From assembly GCA_039881145.1 (NCBI GenBank), contig JAYKKI010000007.1:40629001-40693000 (forward strand): 64,000 bases of DNA. Direction: 5' to 3'. Below, in pieces: positions 12,881 to 25,460 of the stretch. The notes under the pieces were generated by a model. It had not been told where the DNA came from, made no database searches, and worked only from the letters and a program-made list of their open reading frames with translations. The DNA comes from Druceiella hillmani (Eukaryota; Arthropoda; Insecta; Lepidoptera; Hepialidae). How positions within the stretch are numbered: the first letter of the stretch is position 1; every line of letters begins with the position of its first letter. The position numbers and the translations under genes were made by a program.

Positions 12881-14641
12881 TCAAAAATATTTTTCTGGAT
12901 ATTATTGCGATGTAGTATTTTGGTTTTCCAAGTTACATCACCAGTTTTCAACGGCTATATCTCCATAATATAGTGGTGTAAATATCAAACAGTACCCAAG
13001 AAAACATTGAAGCATAAATTTTTACATTTTACAATGCCCTATTGCTTAACTTATTTTTGCAAGACGCCACATAAAAAATGGTACACATGTGTGCAAGAAC
13101 TAATATTACAGATAAATTGTAAAATGTGAAGGGCTTTAAAAATTATAGAAAGATTTCTAAATAACCTTATTATAAAGAAGTAACTAAAAGCGAGTCTGAT
13201 AAAGAAAAATATTCCGATAGAGAAGCTAAAGAAATATACCAACATGGTTTAATGTAACCACCATTAACACTACTTATTTTTCAACGTAAGCTCACCGCCA
13301 AACTTTCATTTAATGTTCTAGTATTTACAAAATAATTTAAGACCGGCCATTATTCAAACTGAATCTATTCAACTGGCTTCGACCACTCAATGATTTTAAG
13401 CGGTACTAACATCAGATTTTTCTTGATAGAAATTTAATTGAAAATAATTCAAACGGAAAGTAGAAAATTTTTAATATGAAAGAAGACAAATTTTCAAACT
13501 TACACAATGTTACAGCTTTTAAATTGTAAGTTACAAAAACACAATTACATCACTTCATACTTGACTTCGCATTTAAACTAACAAGTGAAGAAAATAAAAT
13601 AAGAGTGAAGGCCACATCTTATACAAAATAGATATTTTTGATATATATATAGAATTAAGGCATTAGTGGCATTATCAGCCAAGATTAAAATTAAAAAAAA
13701 ACACAAAGATACAACGGACGTCGATTAAATAAAAAATATCGTGAAATGTCATCAAGAAAAAAGAAAACCTGAATCCATAAAATATATAAATGTCGAGATT
13801 CATTCTCGACCTTGAATTTATATTAACGTTTACTTGGTGCAAACATATTAAATGATTAATTATATAGAACTTTTTTATCTTTCATTTTGTCCTTTGAAAC
13901 AATAATATTGTTATATTAATTCTAACATAAAAACATGAAATATAATTGATATTCCTAGTGGACTTTATTGTTTTTCATATATAACTTTTGATATTCTTTT
14001 TTTATATTGAATAAATTTTAAAAAAATTCGGATTAAAATTAAAAATATATCTTTTTATTAAACTGCGATAGAGCACGGCATACATTTGATATTTGTTGTA
14101 CTCGTAAGTCAGAGCAGCAGCAAAAAAATTTGACTATGACGAATATCGCACGAGATAAACTTTATGGGCTTGAAAGTAAATTATACTATGTAAAAGAAGT
14201 TTAATAAATTTGTAAATACTTACAAATAAATAACCGCGTACGCAAGTAAACATCCGGTACAAAGTTTTCGTTTTCAATATTAATTATATTAAAAGAGTCG
14301 GTGGTTTATTCTATATAATATTATTGCATTTTGGTGAAAATAGAAATATTTCTATAATTTTTAAAGCCCTTTAGACTTTACAATTTATCCATAATATTAG
14401 TTGTTGCACATATGTGTATTTTATACAATATGTTGCATGTATGTGTTATTTCGTATCTTGCAAAAATAAGTTAGTTATTAGGGTATTGTAAAATGTAAAA
14501 ATTTGCGCTCCAATATTTTTTTGGCTACGGTTCGATATTTACAACTCTTGTTTAAGGCGAAATGGGCATTGAAAACTGGTAATGTAATTTTAAATACAAA
14601 AACACTACATCGCAATAAGAATTCGGGAAAATATTTTTGAA
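12881..14641. mobile_element. Foldback element with ~280-300-bp inverted arms
   Basis: The left arm 12881-13159 and the right arm 14342-14641 are diverged reverse complements. Matching blocks include tattgcgatgtagtatttt against aaacactacatcgcaataa, acttatttttgcaagac against cttgcaaaaataagtt, and aaattgtaaaatgtgaagggctt against aagccctttagactttacaattt. The 1.2-kb middle has no recognisable coding sequence. It looks like an old non-autonomous foldback transposon; exact outer ends and a target duplication could not be fixed. Confidence 0.75.
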
Positions 14642-14939
14642 ACTTTTCATTGTTTGAAGTAAATTATTTTCAATCTAAAACAGCTGATCTTATTATTGCC
14701 ATTTTGTTCATTAATAATAAAATAATTGTTTTTCAATGCTAACGTCATCGTTCAATTTTTCAATTCTAATTTAATATTCAAAATTTGTTTTAAAATAAAA
14801 TTCTAAAATTTTAAAGAAGTAAGTCAACAAAACAACTGGTTATTTTTAAAGTAATATTATTAAACGTGAACAAATTTTATATTGAGTCGGTTAGTGAACG
14901 TATAAAGCTCCATATCGCATTTTTTAGGACCACACCAAA

Positions 14940-16205
14940 CTATTTTAACTTCTCCGTCGTTTCGCTCTTGACAGAGCGGTCGTGGTCAGCATGTAATACT
15001 GTCATGAGTGACCGCTGTTACTCGCTTGACGATGCCTCTCCATATCTCCCTGTTTGTCGTCGCCCTGTTGTTGAAACCGCCAAGTGTATAGGAGACCGCC
15101 TACAGCAGACTTGGTCTGGTCTGTCCACCGCATCGACGACCTCCCAAATGGTCTAGTGTTCCCTTCTAGTCTTCCCTACACAAAAATGCGCTCTATGGAA
15201 CTACTATCTCCATGCATAATGTGATCAAAAATTGATGATGATGAGTCCGAGTCTGAACAAATGTTAATAGACGTTACTTGATGCCGAGTTCTTGAAGTAT
15301 AGAGACATTCGTGCGGAACTCAGTCAACGATGCCCCATGCATTTTTCTCCAGTACCACATTGCTAGAGCGTATATTTTGTTCTTCTAAGTATTCGTATCG
15401 TCCACGTCTCTGCAGCATAGAGAAATATGGGGAACACCAGAATACTAACGAGCCGGATCTTAGTAGCTTGCTAATGTTTCGGTCCTTCCATATTTTTTTC
15501 AATTCTCTTCACCTCATGGCAATCCATACGTCTCTTCACCTCATCCACATATTCGCCGTTGTTAGAAATCAACGCTCCAAGGTATACATATGATTGAATT
15601 ACTTCGCAGTTTGCTATTTCAGTGACTTCGGGCGAGTTGTTGTTGGCACAGTCAACAATCATATTTTTTATTTTGCTGCGATTGATTTTTAAACCAAACT
15701 CGAGGCTTACGCGCTCCACCTTGAAAAGTAAGTCCTACATGTGCATCAAAATCAAACTAGGTGGTGTCATCCGCGTAGCACAAGTTTGATATTTTGTAAC
15801 CACCAATGCCAACGCCGTCCGTCCAGTTCTCAAGAGTAATTGGTATTATGAGCTCGGTGTAAACGTTGAAAAGTAGTGGAGATATTATATACCCTTGACG
15901 AACGCCAGCACTAGGGTGAAAATTGTCCCTTAAAATTTCATCTATCCGTACTGACTCTATTCCTTCTTCATAAAGTTGTTTCAGAATATGTACGAGATGT
16001 TTTAGCATTGTCATTCCAAGTGGTGTACTCTATAGTTTTACCCATTCCACTGAATCAAAAGCCTTCGAGAAGTTAACAAAACAGATATAGTTGTAATGTT
16101 ACTCGTAACTCTCTGTCCTTCTTCATGATCTGATTAACTATACAGATTTGTTCACGAGTTCTCTTTCCTCTGACGAAACGAGCATGTTCTGCAGCGATTT
16201 CCCTA
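14940..16205 (-). pseudogene. Broken RTE-type LINE reverse transcriptase fragment
   Basis: Read on the minus strand, successive pieces show FVRGKRTREQI, then a degenerate SKAFDSVEW-like block with stops, then SAGVRQGYIISPLLFNVYTE (15757-16014), NLCYADDT, then FGLKINRSKIKNMI and YLGALISNNGEYVDEVKRRM (15471-15719), and IWKDRNIS...SGSLVF (15320-15502). These are reverse-transcriptase motifs A to C and the thumb/C-terminal region in the right order. Stops and frame changes between pieces show it is dead. Motif style fits the RTE clade; exact family needs a search. A T-rich run at about 16209-16220 abuts its left (5') side. Confidence 0.85.
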
Positions 16206-16948
16206 TCGTTTTTTTTTATTTATTTACTAGAAATACAATAAACAGATTTATAATGTTAAAAATTGTTTATCGGGCAATAAATTTGTTTAACCATTAAAAT
16301 TACTACGCTCGTTAAGTTAAAATATACTGATAACTTAAAGACTAAAGCGATCCACAAAAAAAATTAACGAAAAATTTAAAAAACTCCACAACCTAGATAT
16401 TTGTCAAAACTTTGAAAAAGAAATACAGATAAAGGTTTAAAAATATATTTCTATGTAATATTTTTAAAGTTTACAATCTATGAAGGAATTTACTTCATAA
16501 ATGCCTCTGAATATCATGTAAATATAATTTTGAAGACGAAATTTATAATACAATTTCTACAACGAACCATTTATTATGTAAATTGCAATAGTATTAAAAC
16601 AATTAATATTTATATACTGTTAAATTTCTTCATTAAATATTGTTAATCGCCATCTTAATTAATGTTTCAAGTAAATCAAATCAAATCAAAAACCGATCAA
16701 ATGCGATTGTGTGCTGAATTTTCCACTTCTGGTATTTATATAAATATATTGCTCATAAACATATAAATTACTATTGAGTTAATTATGTTTAAAAACAAAA
16801 TATTGCTGGGATCAAAAATATATATTATTGAAATCTAAATCTTAAATTTTTATATTTTGCCTGTTAATTAAATCCATCCGTAATTCTACATTGAACGAAT
16901 CAAAACATACAATGACACTATCACATTTGAAAGCTTTAACATTTTAAG

Positions 16949-17008
16949 AATTCGTAGTGAAAGAAGCACCCCTAATAATTCGTAGTGAAAGAAGCACCCC
17001 TAATAATT
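16949..17008. repeat. 28-bp direct duplication
   Basis: The sequence aattcgtagtgaaagaagca plus cccctaat occurs twice back to back, without changes. Confidence 0.9.
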
Positions 17009-18111
17009 TCGTCATTGCTATCCTTCTCTCACAGTCTCACAGTTCATACATTTTTCAACTTATTTGCATGATATTTTGCAAGTCATATCTTAATCTCTAA
17101 TAATATTTACGTTAAACAATACGTACCTAAAATATATTATTTTTTCAAAGTATCTCCCCATACATTTAAAATGGGGCCAATTTTTTTTAGGCACGCCATT
17201 GAGTGGAGTATCATGGGAAATAGCTTTCAAAATGTGATTGAGGTTCCATTCATAATTTTTAAATTTAAGCGCACTTTATGAAATATTAAGCTCCAAATGC
17301 CTCCATCACCCCTTCCATCTAATTTTTCAACCGTAGATTCAAAAATATTAAACAAATCTAGAAATTGGCATATTCTTAATAACCATCTATTAAAATTCTT
17401 TTGTACTATTTACGTCAACTCAATCAATTTCAAGAAATAATTAATTTAAGTGTTTTTCGACACTCACTTTATCGGTTATTAAGTTAAGAGAATTCTATCT
17501 GATATATCTGATACTCTTAAATAAATTAAAATCAAAACTACACTTTATAGACTTTTTAATCTTTAATATAACAGTAGATAACAATAAAAGCAGCAAACTT
17601 ATTCCAATGCAGGCATTCTCATTCAGTCAACCAATCGTATATAATATAAAGATATAATATGAAGATAAATACTAAGTAAAGTTAAAATGTATTTAATGTA
17701 AACAAAAAAAATAATGTAATGTAAAAGATCACAATACTGTGGAACGTAATATTAGAAATAAATAATAATAATAATACATTAATTGGTGCCAACCTTAAAA
17801 AAATTGAAAAGAAATGAAGGAAAATATAACATAAGAAAGAAAAATAGAAGAATAAAAACTGGTGAAAAATTATAAAAACAAAAGGGCGGAGCAAATTTTA
17901 AACATGCGTACTGAAATTAATTGGATTATGACATCCCGATAATGCTGTATACAGGTAAAAAAAATAATGTTATAATTCATTTAATTTCAGTTTTTACTGT
18001 AATTCTCTTAAGGACTGCGATCGATACATCACAAAGGAGGCCAAATTCTCTAAAAAATTGAATTAAATCGCACCAAATAGCAATGTTAACCAAAACTCAT
18101 TCGACCTACAG

Positions 18112-18266
18112 AACGCAGAACTGCACGGAGCTGAGCCGCCTGGGTCCACCGTGCCCGCCGAGCAAATACCGAAGTGCCAGCGGCGAGTGCAACAATGTGC
18201 GACACCGTCCGTGGGGCCGCCGCGGTGACACCTTCCTCCGACTGTTACCTCCAGTATATCAGGATG
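18112..18266 (+). CDS. E2: start of peroxidase domain 1
   Basis: The acceptor is tcgacctacag and the donor is gatg|gtaaga. It encodes KTQNCTELSR, GPPCPP, SGECNNVRHRPWGRRGDTF and RLLPPVYQDG. The C-x-x-x-G-x-CNN pattern, the downstream W-G and the LLPPVY(x)DG signature mark the N-terminal edge of animal peroxidase domains, where the catalytic unit begins after the pro-region. It ends in phase 1 inside the Gly after PVYQD. E13 in domain 2 ends at exactly the same place (PVYED|G, phase 1), so the two exons are paralogous. Confidence 0.93.
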
Positions 18267-20774
18267 GTAAGACTCGATCACGCACTAACCCTTCAATTGA
18301 AATAAAAACAAATCTACAATCGGCCACGAAAAAAAACTTTTTTTATTTGAATTATTATGGCGATTACCTATTCTGTTACGAGAGCCTTTGTTAATATCAA
18401 ACGGCAGCATATTATTACAACACTGCACTGATAATATATGTGAACCTTGGATGATGTACAAGAAGGTTAAAAACAATATAGAATATGTGATGTCCAAACT
18501 GGATGCAGAGTAAAATATTCTTAGCTTTTTATGAATATTCTACTCTATAAATAAAAAGTTTCAAATATATTTAAAACTAGCATTTTATCAGCGGCGTAGC
18601 TCACTTGAATTTCTTTGTTTAAAATATCATATAACCAGCACAGTCTCAGTATGCTTGATACACATAAAAACAAAATTTCGAAAACTATCAATTTTTTTCT
18701 TTGTACGTTTATAATCCTTCGAATTCATCATTTCTTAAATATCTTTAATGTGCTCTTGTCATTAATGTTTTGTTAAATGTATCCATGATGAAGATATCTT
18801 CACTTATCTTCGACTTGAAACTAGTTCATATCCTTTGAAATCACATCTTTGCTGTAAATTATCTTTCCAGTTTGTTAGGTATTTTTAGACGTTATTATAT
18901 ATAACTTAAATCCAAAAAACCATGTAAACAAAATTAAGTTTATTTTAAATATTTAAAATCAAAATGTTCTTAAATTACAACACAGAGCACTGAAAAATGT
19001 TTTCAATAAAGAAGAAACTGATTTACGTGTTTTCTTTTAATATCTATTAAAAAAATAGCTTGATCAGTTCCTTTATCCATTCTTTAATTAATTAAATAAT
19101 ATAACTACACTATTTTTGTCAATCTTGCCTTCGTCGCATATGTTCAGTCAGTCAGGTCGTTTAAATAGTAAATGGTAAACCTTTAGGGCAATAAAATGGT
19201 ACCGCAATTACCAAGCACACGCTCAAGGTTTATTTGGGTGGTTGTATCCTAAAAGCACATACAAATACCAGAAGGAAGTTATAAGTACCTTGTTTGGTCT
19301 TGAAATAAAATAAAAAAAACACAATAATATTTATGAAACATTCTCCTCTATATTGGAAAAAAAATATATTAAAAATAAAATCTTTTCCCAAAGATTGAGT
19401 CCCGGTCCGCATTTTGTTATTAAATCTTTATTTATTTTTCATCTGTATGGCATCATGATGACCATACAGATGAGAAGCTTAAAGACTTCAGAATTCTAAA
19501 AATATTTCTAAAAATAAATGTTATAAAATATATTCTATATATATTACGCTTGTATACTGAACATCATTGAACACATTATAATTTTTTTCAATATTAAGAT
19601 TCACATCCGTCTCTTGGTTAAGTAACATAATGAAACTATAAAATTAGGCATTTACTGCTATTAATTTTCATTTTTAAACTTCAATATTATTATCTTCTTT
19701 GAAAGATAGAAAAGAGTAAGGTGATAGGAAATACGGTATGGATATCGTAAAAATTTCATTATTTAAAAAATGCTCATGTCGTAGGCTCTTCTCTTAAAGC
19801 ATAGCTGATAGAAACGAAAACTTCTAAGAAAATACGGAATGCCCACATAGTTTTCCAGTCACGACATGCAATTACTCGAAATTTAACGAAACGAAATTTA
19901 TTTTTATAAATGCCTGTAAAAAGCACCACGCGTATTTCAACATTGTAATTGATAGTAAAAATTTACAAGTCCTTTACTGAAAAAATCTTGATAAAAGGCA
20001 CTTGTTAAAAAAACTTCACACATTACTCCTAAACATCATTAATTTTAAAAGCAACAGACATAGAGAAGACGTGTTAACAAAAAGGCGGTAATATAATTAC
20101 TAACCAAAATATTGCATTACGATTCTCACTGGAGTTTGTGAATTAATTATTATTGTTAGGTGTACAAAAAATTTAAATTAATTTTCCGGCGAGGTTTTTG
20201 CTAGACGTACTATGTTAAACCGTATTAAAAAAATACATTAATCAACTATTTACCTAAATGTAAAGCGAGTAATTGATAATGATAACTTAGCTAATAATTA
20301 TTTTTTTGGTAGACTACATTAAAACTGTATCAGTTGCGAGAATTGTGGAAAAGAAAAAAAAAATAATAAAACATTATGAATATTTTTATTCAAAAGTGGT
20401 CGTTTGTATTAAAAAATTAATGAAAGTGCACTTCTGGAATAATAATATTCACATTTAAATTTTAAAAAACTCGCACTACGAGAGTTCCGTACTTATTTAG
20501 GAAAATAATCATTCAAGTGTACATAATATTTCTATCGAAACTATATAGACATAATAATATTTCAAGACGTCAATGTATTGTATTTACGTTGTGAAAAATT
20601 AGTACATTTTTTACACGATCAAAAACATGGTACATATTTAAAAAATTGTGACATTTGGAATCATTACTATACTTTTCCTACAAAATTTGCATGAAACACT
20701 CTTCTTCTAAAAATCCCATATATAATAGGATTTCATAACTTCTAAAAATTCTATTTTTTCCTAATTTCAGGTCA

Positions 20775-20819
20775 GAAGACTCGAAAATAGTCACATTTTG
20801 TGACTATTTTCGAGTCTTC
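20775..20819. repeat. Perfect 21-bp-arm hairpin
   Basis: The arm gaagactcgaaaatagtcac plus a is followed by ttt and then its exact reverse complement. Perfect identity implies a recent origin. Directly after it, tgtccatcaatatttttaca and a near copy repeat once. Confidence 0.93.
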
Positions 20820-21019
20820 CTGTCCATCAATATTTTTACATCTGTCCATCAATATTTTTATTCAGTATGTCTCTGAAGACATAGTACTTAAATTACGAAA
20901 AAAATATTTTTGGGAGCTAGGCCCTGTCGAGCGATATATGAAATTAAAAAAATATTTTCGAGGATTTGATTTACACCCCCACAATTTCCCATTAAATATT
21001 GTTTAAATGTTAGCTAGTG

Positions 21020-21180
21020 AGATATATATACGAGTTGATGTTTTATAACTATACTAAATTTCAAATCTCTACTTCAAATGGTTTCTAAGAAAAACGACTG
21101 TGACAAACAGATAGACACGTAAGTGATCTTATAAGGTTTTCATTTTTCCTTTTAAGTAGCAGAATCCAAAAAATGACGTC
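21020..21180 (+). repeat. Dispersed repeat remnant, second copy
   Basis: It shows ctaaatttcaaatctctact, gactgtgacaaacagatag, gtgatcttataaggttttca and ccttttaagtagcagaatcc, parallel to the lepidopteran repeat end noted at 2205-2295. Orientation is the same. It sits in intron 2, about 280 bp before E3. Confidence 0.55.
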
Positions 21181-21461
21181 AACGCAATAGACCACTATTT
21201 CTTTCATTCCTTCAGTAAGTTATGAATTAAATAACAACTCCCACTTGTCAAAGAACATTATGATTTTCTGTCCAAGGTTCTAATAAAATTCCATACTTAC
21301 GTCATTGCCTATCTTAGACAAAAAAGACGAGATTAATAACTTGGAGCATTTAGCATCACTTGAGAAAGTTGACTGTTTCCAAAATATTTAACCTTTTCAA
21401 TAAAATATTGGCACTTAACACTTCACGTTACAAAATATAAATGAAACTCATTTTCCTACAG

Positions 21462-21634
21462 GTATCTCAGCACCTCGAACGCATGACTCTCTGCCTGGCT
21501 CAGACGTAGTATCCAAAGCTCTAAAACGTGCCACAGAGGAAGCTGAACACGAGTACGTGGATTGCCTGCTAGCTGCTTGGGGACAGCTCGTTGCTGAAGA
21601 CTTGGTCTCCACTGCCAACGCTAATAGCGAAAAC
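21462..21634 (+). CDS. E3: distal heme region of domain 1, active-site His missing
   Basis: The acceptor is ttttcctacag and the donor is aac|gtgagt. It encodes GISAPRTHDSLPGSDVV, a helix EEAEHEYVDCLLAAWGQLV, then AEDLVSTANANSEN. The family motif here is (W/F)GQF(I/L)DHDL, in which Asp forms a heme ester, His is the distal catalytic base and the second Asp binds calcium. This copy reads WGQLVAEDL: Asp becomes Ala and His becomes Glu, and only the calcium-site Asp remains. Domain 2 reads FLDHEL at the same place. A normal peroxidase cycle is therefore not expected from domain 1. Exon length 173 and phase 0 end. Confidence 0.92.
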
Positions 21635-23087
21635 GTGAGTTAATTTATTTCTTATTTATTTTATAGAAATAATAAGAATAGATATAATGAAGTATACAAA
21701 AGTGTGATTTGTATACAAAACTTGTCTTCTTCAAACTAAGTACTATTAGTTACTAATGAAGATAAAATTTAATATAAAATCACGATATTAGAAGTTGTTT
21801 TCCAAAGAAGCAAATGCAGTTTGTTGATAATTTAATCAGTACTATAGATTCAAAGATAGTAATCATTACCAGAATAACATAAAATAATATTTTAATACCA
21901 ACCAAATCGTTTAACGACAGGTTTCCAAAATAATTAAGGATACATTGTCAGCATACCATGTGACAATCTCACACTAAATCCAATTTCTTTTACTACTTTT
22001 CAGTTAGAACTCTACCATTCGGAATTTGCAATAATCTCTTTAATATTTATACATCTCAAACGTAATCATATCTTTTTACGCTCTCTATATCGCATTAGCA
22101 AAATCTCCATCTTGTACGTAAATACAAAGCACTTGAACGACGTAAATTTTCATCTCTCGTGAAAAAACGATTTATTTATGATGGATACAACATATAACAT
22201 GGACGACTGACAAAGATAAAAGCTTCTACAAAGCTTTTATAGTATTATCCACATCTAATCTCTTTAATTTAAATATTGGCTGAACTATCGTTCGAAACTA
22301 CCTGAAAAAGTACTGATCTGTCTAATTAATTATTTAATTGAAATGCTATAGCTCACATAAACTAAACACACGAAATTATGTACATGTCATAGCCTTCCAC
22401 CCTCTTCCTAACCGCAACTTCGTTGGGCTGTAAACTCGATTGTGAGGTAATATAAACGCGAGAAAGCGAAAGCAAGTGTTAATTTATGGAAGCCAAAATG
22501 TTGCATATTAAAATATTGAGTCATTAAATAAGTGAGTAGTTCACAGAAAGATTCACGAACCTTAATTGACGTTACGAAACACTGTAACTAAATAAAGAAT
22601 GGACTTATTGCCTTGTGTGCCGGCAGTACACTTCCAAGAAGCTCCTATTAATATCTTTAGTCATATTGTGAATGTGCACCTAAATACTAATCTAATTTGT
22701 GAGTCATGTGTTATTTACGTCCCTTTCAAAACCAACGATTCGTTGTTATCTAATTCCTCGCTTCGGTATATCGACCATAATTTCACTCTACATTAAAATA
22801 ATTTGGAAAAGTTTTCCTCATATGTTCTTTGTAATAAATTTATATTTGTTTGATTCATCATCAACATTTGGATATATATTTTCGACTACTTATGAAAATA
22901 TAAAGACTGTGATAAAATATAGAGACTGTGATACAATCATCTATCCTACAGCCCGTATCTTTCGCTTACTCTATGTTATTACTTTTTTAAACTTGACATT
23001 CAGTTCCCTGACTTTTTCCTCCAAATTTAACACAAAATCAAGTATATTAGTTATATTACTTCCAAAAACTTTTTATATGAAATTAAC

Positions 23088-23450
23088 CTCATCATCCCCT
23101 GCTCATAAACAACCATCATCATTCTCTGCTCATACCTCATAATTTCCTGCTCATAAACAACCATCATCATTCTCTGCTCGTACCTCATCATCCCCTGCTC
23201 ATAAACAACCAACATCATTATCTGCTCATACCTCATCATCTCTTGCTCATAAACAACCATCATCATTCTCTGTTCATACCTCATCATCTCCTGCTCATAA
23301 ACAACCATCATCATTCTCTGCTCATACCTCATCATCTCCTGCTCATAAACAACAGTCATTATTCTCTGCTCGTACCTCATCATCCCCTGCTCATAAACAA
23401 CCATCAACATAATCTGCTCATACCTCATCATCCCCTCTCACACCTCATCA
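23088..23450. repeat. 48-bp minisatellite
   Basis: About seven copies of a 48-bp unit beginning cctgctcataaacaaccatc. Since 48 is divisible by three, frames stay open on both strands (plus-strand LLINNHHHSL units; minus-strand MMRYEQRMMMVVYEQE units). The frames have no start context, no homologue I know and mirror each other, so I do not call a gene. Confidence 0.95.
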
Positions 23451-25049
23451 TTCCCTGTTCATACCAATAAAAAATATAATAAATAAATATAAAAGTTAAA
23501 AATGTGCAGAATTACTGTAAGAGAAAGGTTATAGCTATTGAAATCAACGGATATTTATATGATAAACATTAACAGCAAAGTGATAAATTTCCGAGTAAGA
23601 CTGTCAAACATTTCAAAATTATACGCAACTTGCAGACATTATGTATTTATATGAAATACACACTTACGCAACCATTTGTTCTCGTAAGAAAAATTTTACA
23701 TGATTTCAATATTTCTACACAGTAACCCATACAAGTATTTGCCGTATTCGAAGTTGATTATTCGCGATCAGACTCGAGCCCGAGCCATCGAATGACTTCG
23801 GCGTCCGACGCGCGAAAAGAAATTTCACTTCAACAAATAAAAAATAATAACTAAACATTGACACTTCACAACGAAGCACAAATGCGGTGAGTCTATATGT
23901 TCAAAGACGTAACAGCTTACGGTTCGTTACATAAATATTCATCAACGTTAATTCATAAACAACTTTCAAATAACGAATAAGTAAACGTAAGCTGGGAATA
24001 AAATTAAAAATGAGAACAGCATTTGAATTGCAATATACTTTTTTCTCAAACTGACTTAATGGACCGTCGTTATCAAATTGGCTAGTCAAATTTACGTCCA
24101 ATGCAAATAATTCATTTCTGTTAAGACGAAAACAGAATTGCCGCTGAGACTTTGAAACGTATCATCGTTAGCTTTCTTTTTTTTCTTTCCTCTCGGTGTA
24201 AAGTAGTATTTATCTATTGTTACTCATAATTACTACTTGTCACTTTAATAAACTATGTTTCGAAAATACTTTTCTTTCTTTTTAAATGTTAGTTTAAAAT
24301 TTATTTCGACGGACTAAAAGAATTTATCCACTAAAAAAAATGAAGTATGTCTGAAAAACATAAACATTGGTTTCTATATTGATGCCTGACCTCCTAATTC
24401 TCTTATATTCTCCTAATTTTCTCATTTCTATAAATATAAAATATATCTTCGCCACAAGATTGGGAAACCGAAGCCATCCTGATACCAACAACGATTCTCA
24501 AATGTATATTATTTTTTCCAACGGTTAAAATGCAATTAATCACTTTGAATTTGATATTTATCCAAACAATTAATTGTAAACAAATGAAAAATTCTAAATT
24601 TATTACAAATAACTATTATATGCTTCGGTAAATTTATATTCATAAACCACTACTAAATCATAATTTTGCATGATTTAGCTAGATAGTTAACGTCGTAAGA
24701 GAACAGAGAATTCGGTTACAAATCTATTCCATTAGCATTACGAAACGCTTATTTTATTCAGTAGTATAATACGAATCGCAGTATTAAATATTAAGGTTCA
24801 AAAATCCCCAAATTTGAGAAAATTCAAATTTTAGGAGGCCCACAAAAAATAATTTGCAAATCTGAAAGAGGACAGACAAGATAATTTTCGTACAAAAATA
24901 ACTCATCAAATAAATTACTTGTCTTTCTATGACTCCACTTTGTATAAGTCCATATCTGCCCAACTATGTGTATCCTTCATTTAATTAAGTCATCATCTTC
25001 ATTCTTCTACTCAATTAAGTATATTCTTCATTCGTGCACGACCTAGTTA

Positions 25050-25460
25050 ATGGGAACTTTTTCTTTGCCGCGTCAGGAGAAAATTGGTAAAGCGCATGAG
25101 GATAAGAAAAACCTCAAGCAAAGTTGTCCAAATGCACTTGCGATTTCTTTCAATATCTCGGGCCGCACGGCGCAGCCGCACTTAAGGTCAATGCCCAAAT
25201 ATCTCGCGGACCGGCAAGATCACACGGCCCCGCGTGTCTCACATAAATCTCACCGACTTGATGCGAGATCGAGAGACCTGTTATGGTCGTGTCACGAGCG
25301 CGTCTTCCACGACTGACGTTTATTACAACTTATACGTCGATTATACATATAAAAGTTGTGATCACGAGGGTATCGCTAAACGGATGTGCGCGAGCGAGGT
25401 AAAAAAACAAAAAAGCGTAGGTTGAACCGAAACGTCTGAGGATTACGTCGGCGCGGTCAC
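25050..25460. other. GC-rich island in intron 3
   Basis: Against strongly AT-rich flanks this 400-bp stretch is rich in CpG-containing words (gggccgcacggcgcagccgc, cgcggaccggcaagatcaca, gcgcgagcgaggt, gtcggcgcggtcacgcgg). An 88-codon frame crosses it but resembles no family. It may be a regulatory element, an alternative promoter or an old insertion. Confidence 0.5.

Larger units (their letters stand above)
11903..18111. other. Intron 1 (6.2 kb)
   Basis: Between E1 and E2. It holds a 12.2-kb direct-repeat cluster, a foldback pair at 12881-14641, a minus-strand RTE-like LINE fragment and a 28-bp duplication. Otherwise it is AT-rich with nothing I can identify. Confidence 0.85.
18267..21461. 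other. Intron 2 (3.2 kb)
   Basis: AT-rich sequence with the exact palindrome at 20775-20819 and a dispersed-repeat remnant near 21.0-21.2 kb. No other structure identified. Confidence 0.85.

Noticed and set aside
22699..23142. 147-codon plus-strand frame
   Set aside because: Hydrophobic, AT-driven composition running into the minisatellite; no family motif and no splice link to the peroxidase gene.
23051..23431. 126-codon minus-strand and 75-codon plus-strand frames
   Set aside because: Both arise from the same 48-bp minisatellite and mirror each other.
25050..25316. 88-codon frame over a GC-rich island
   Set aside because: No recognisable motif; open frames are expected in GC-rich DNA. 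Kept only as an island.
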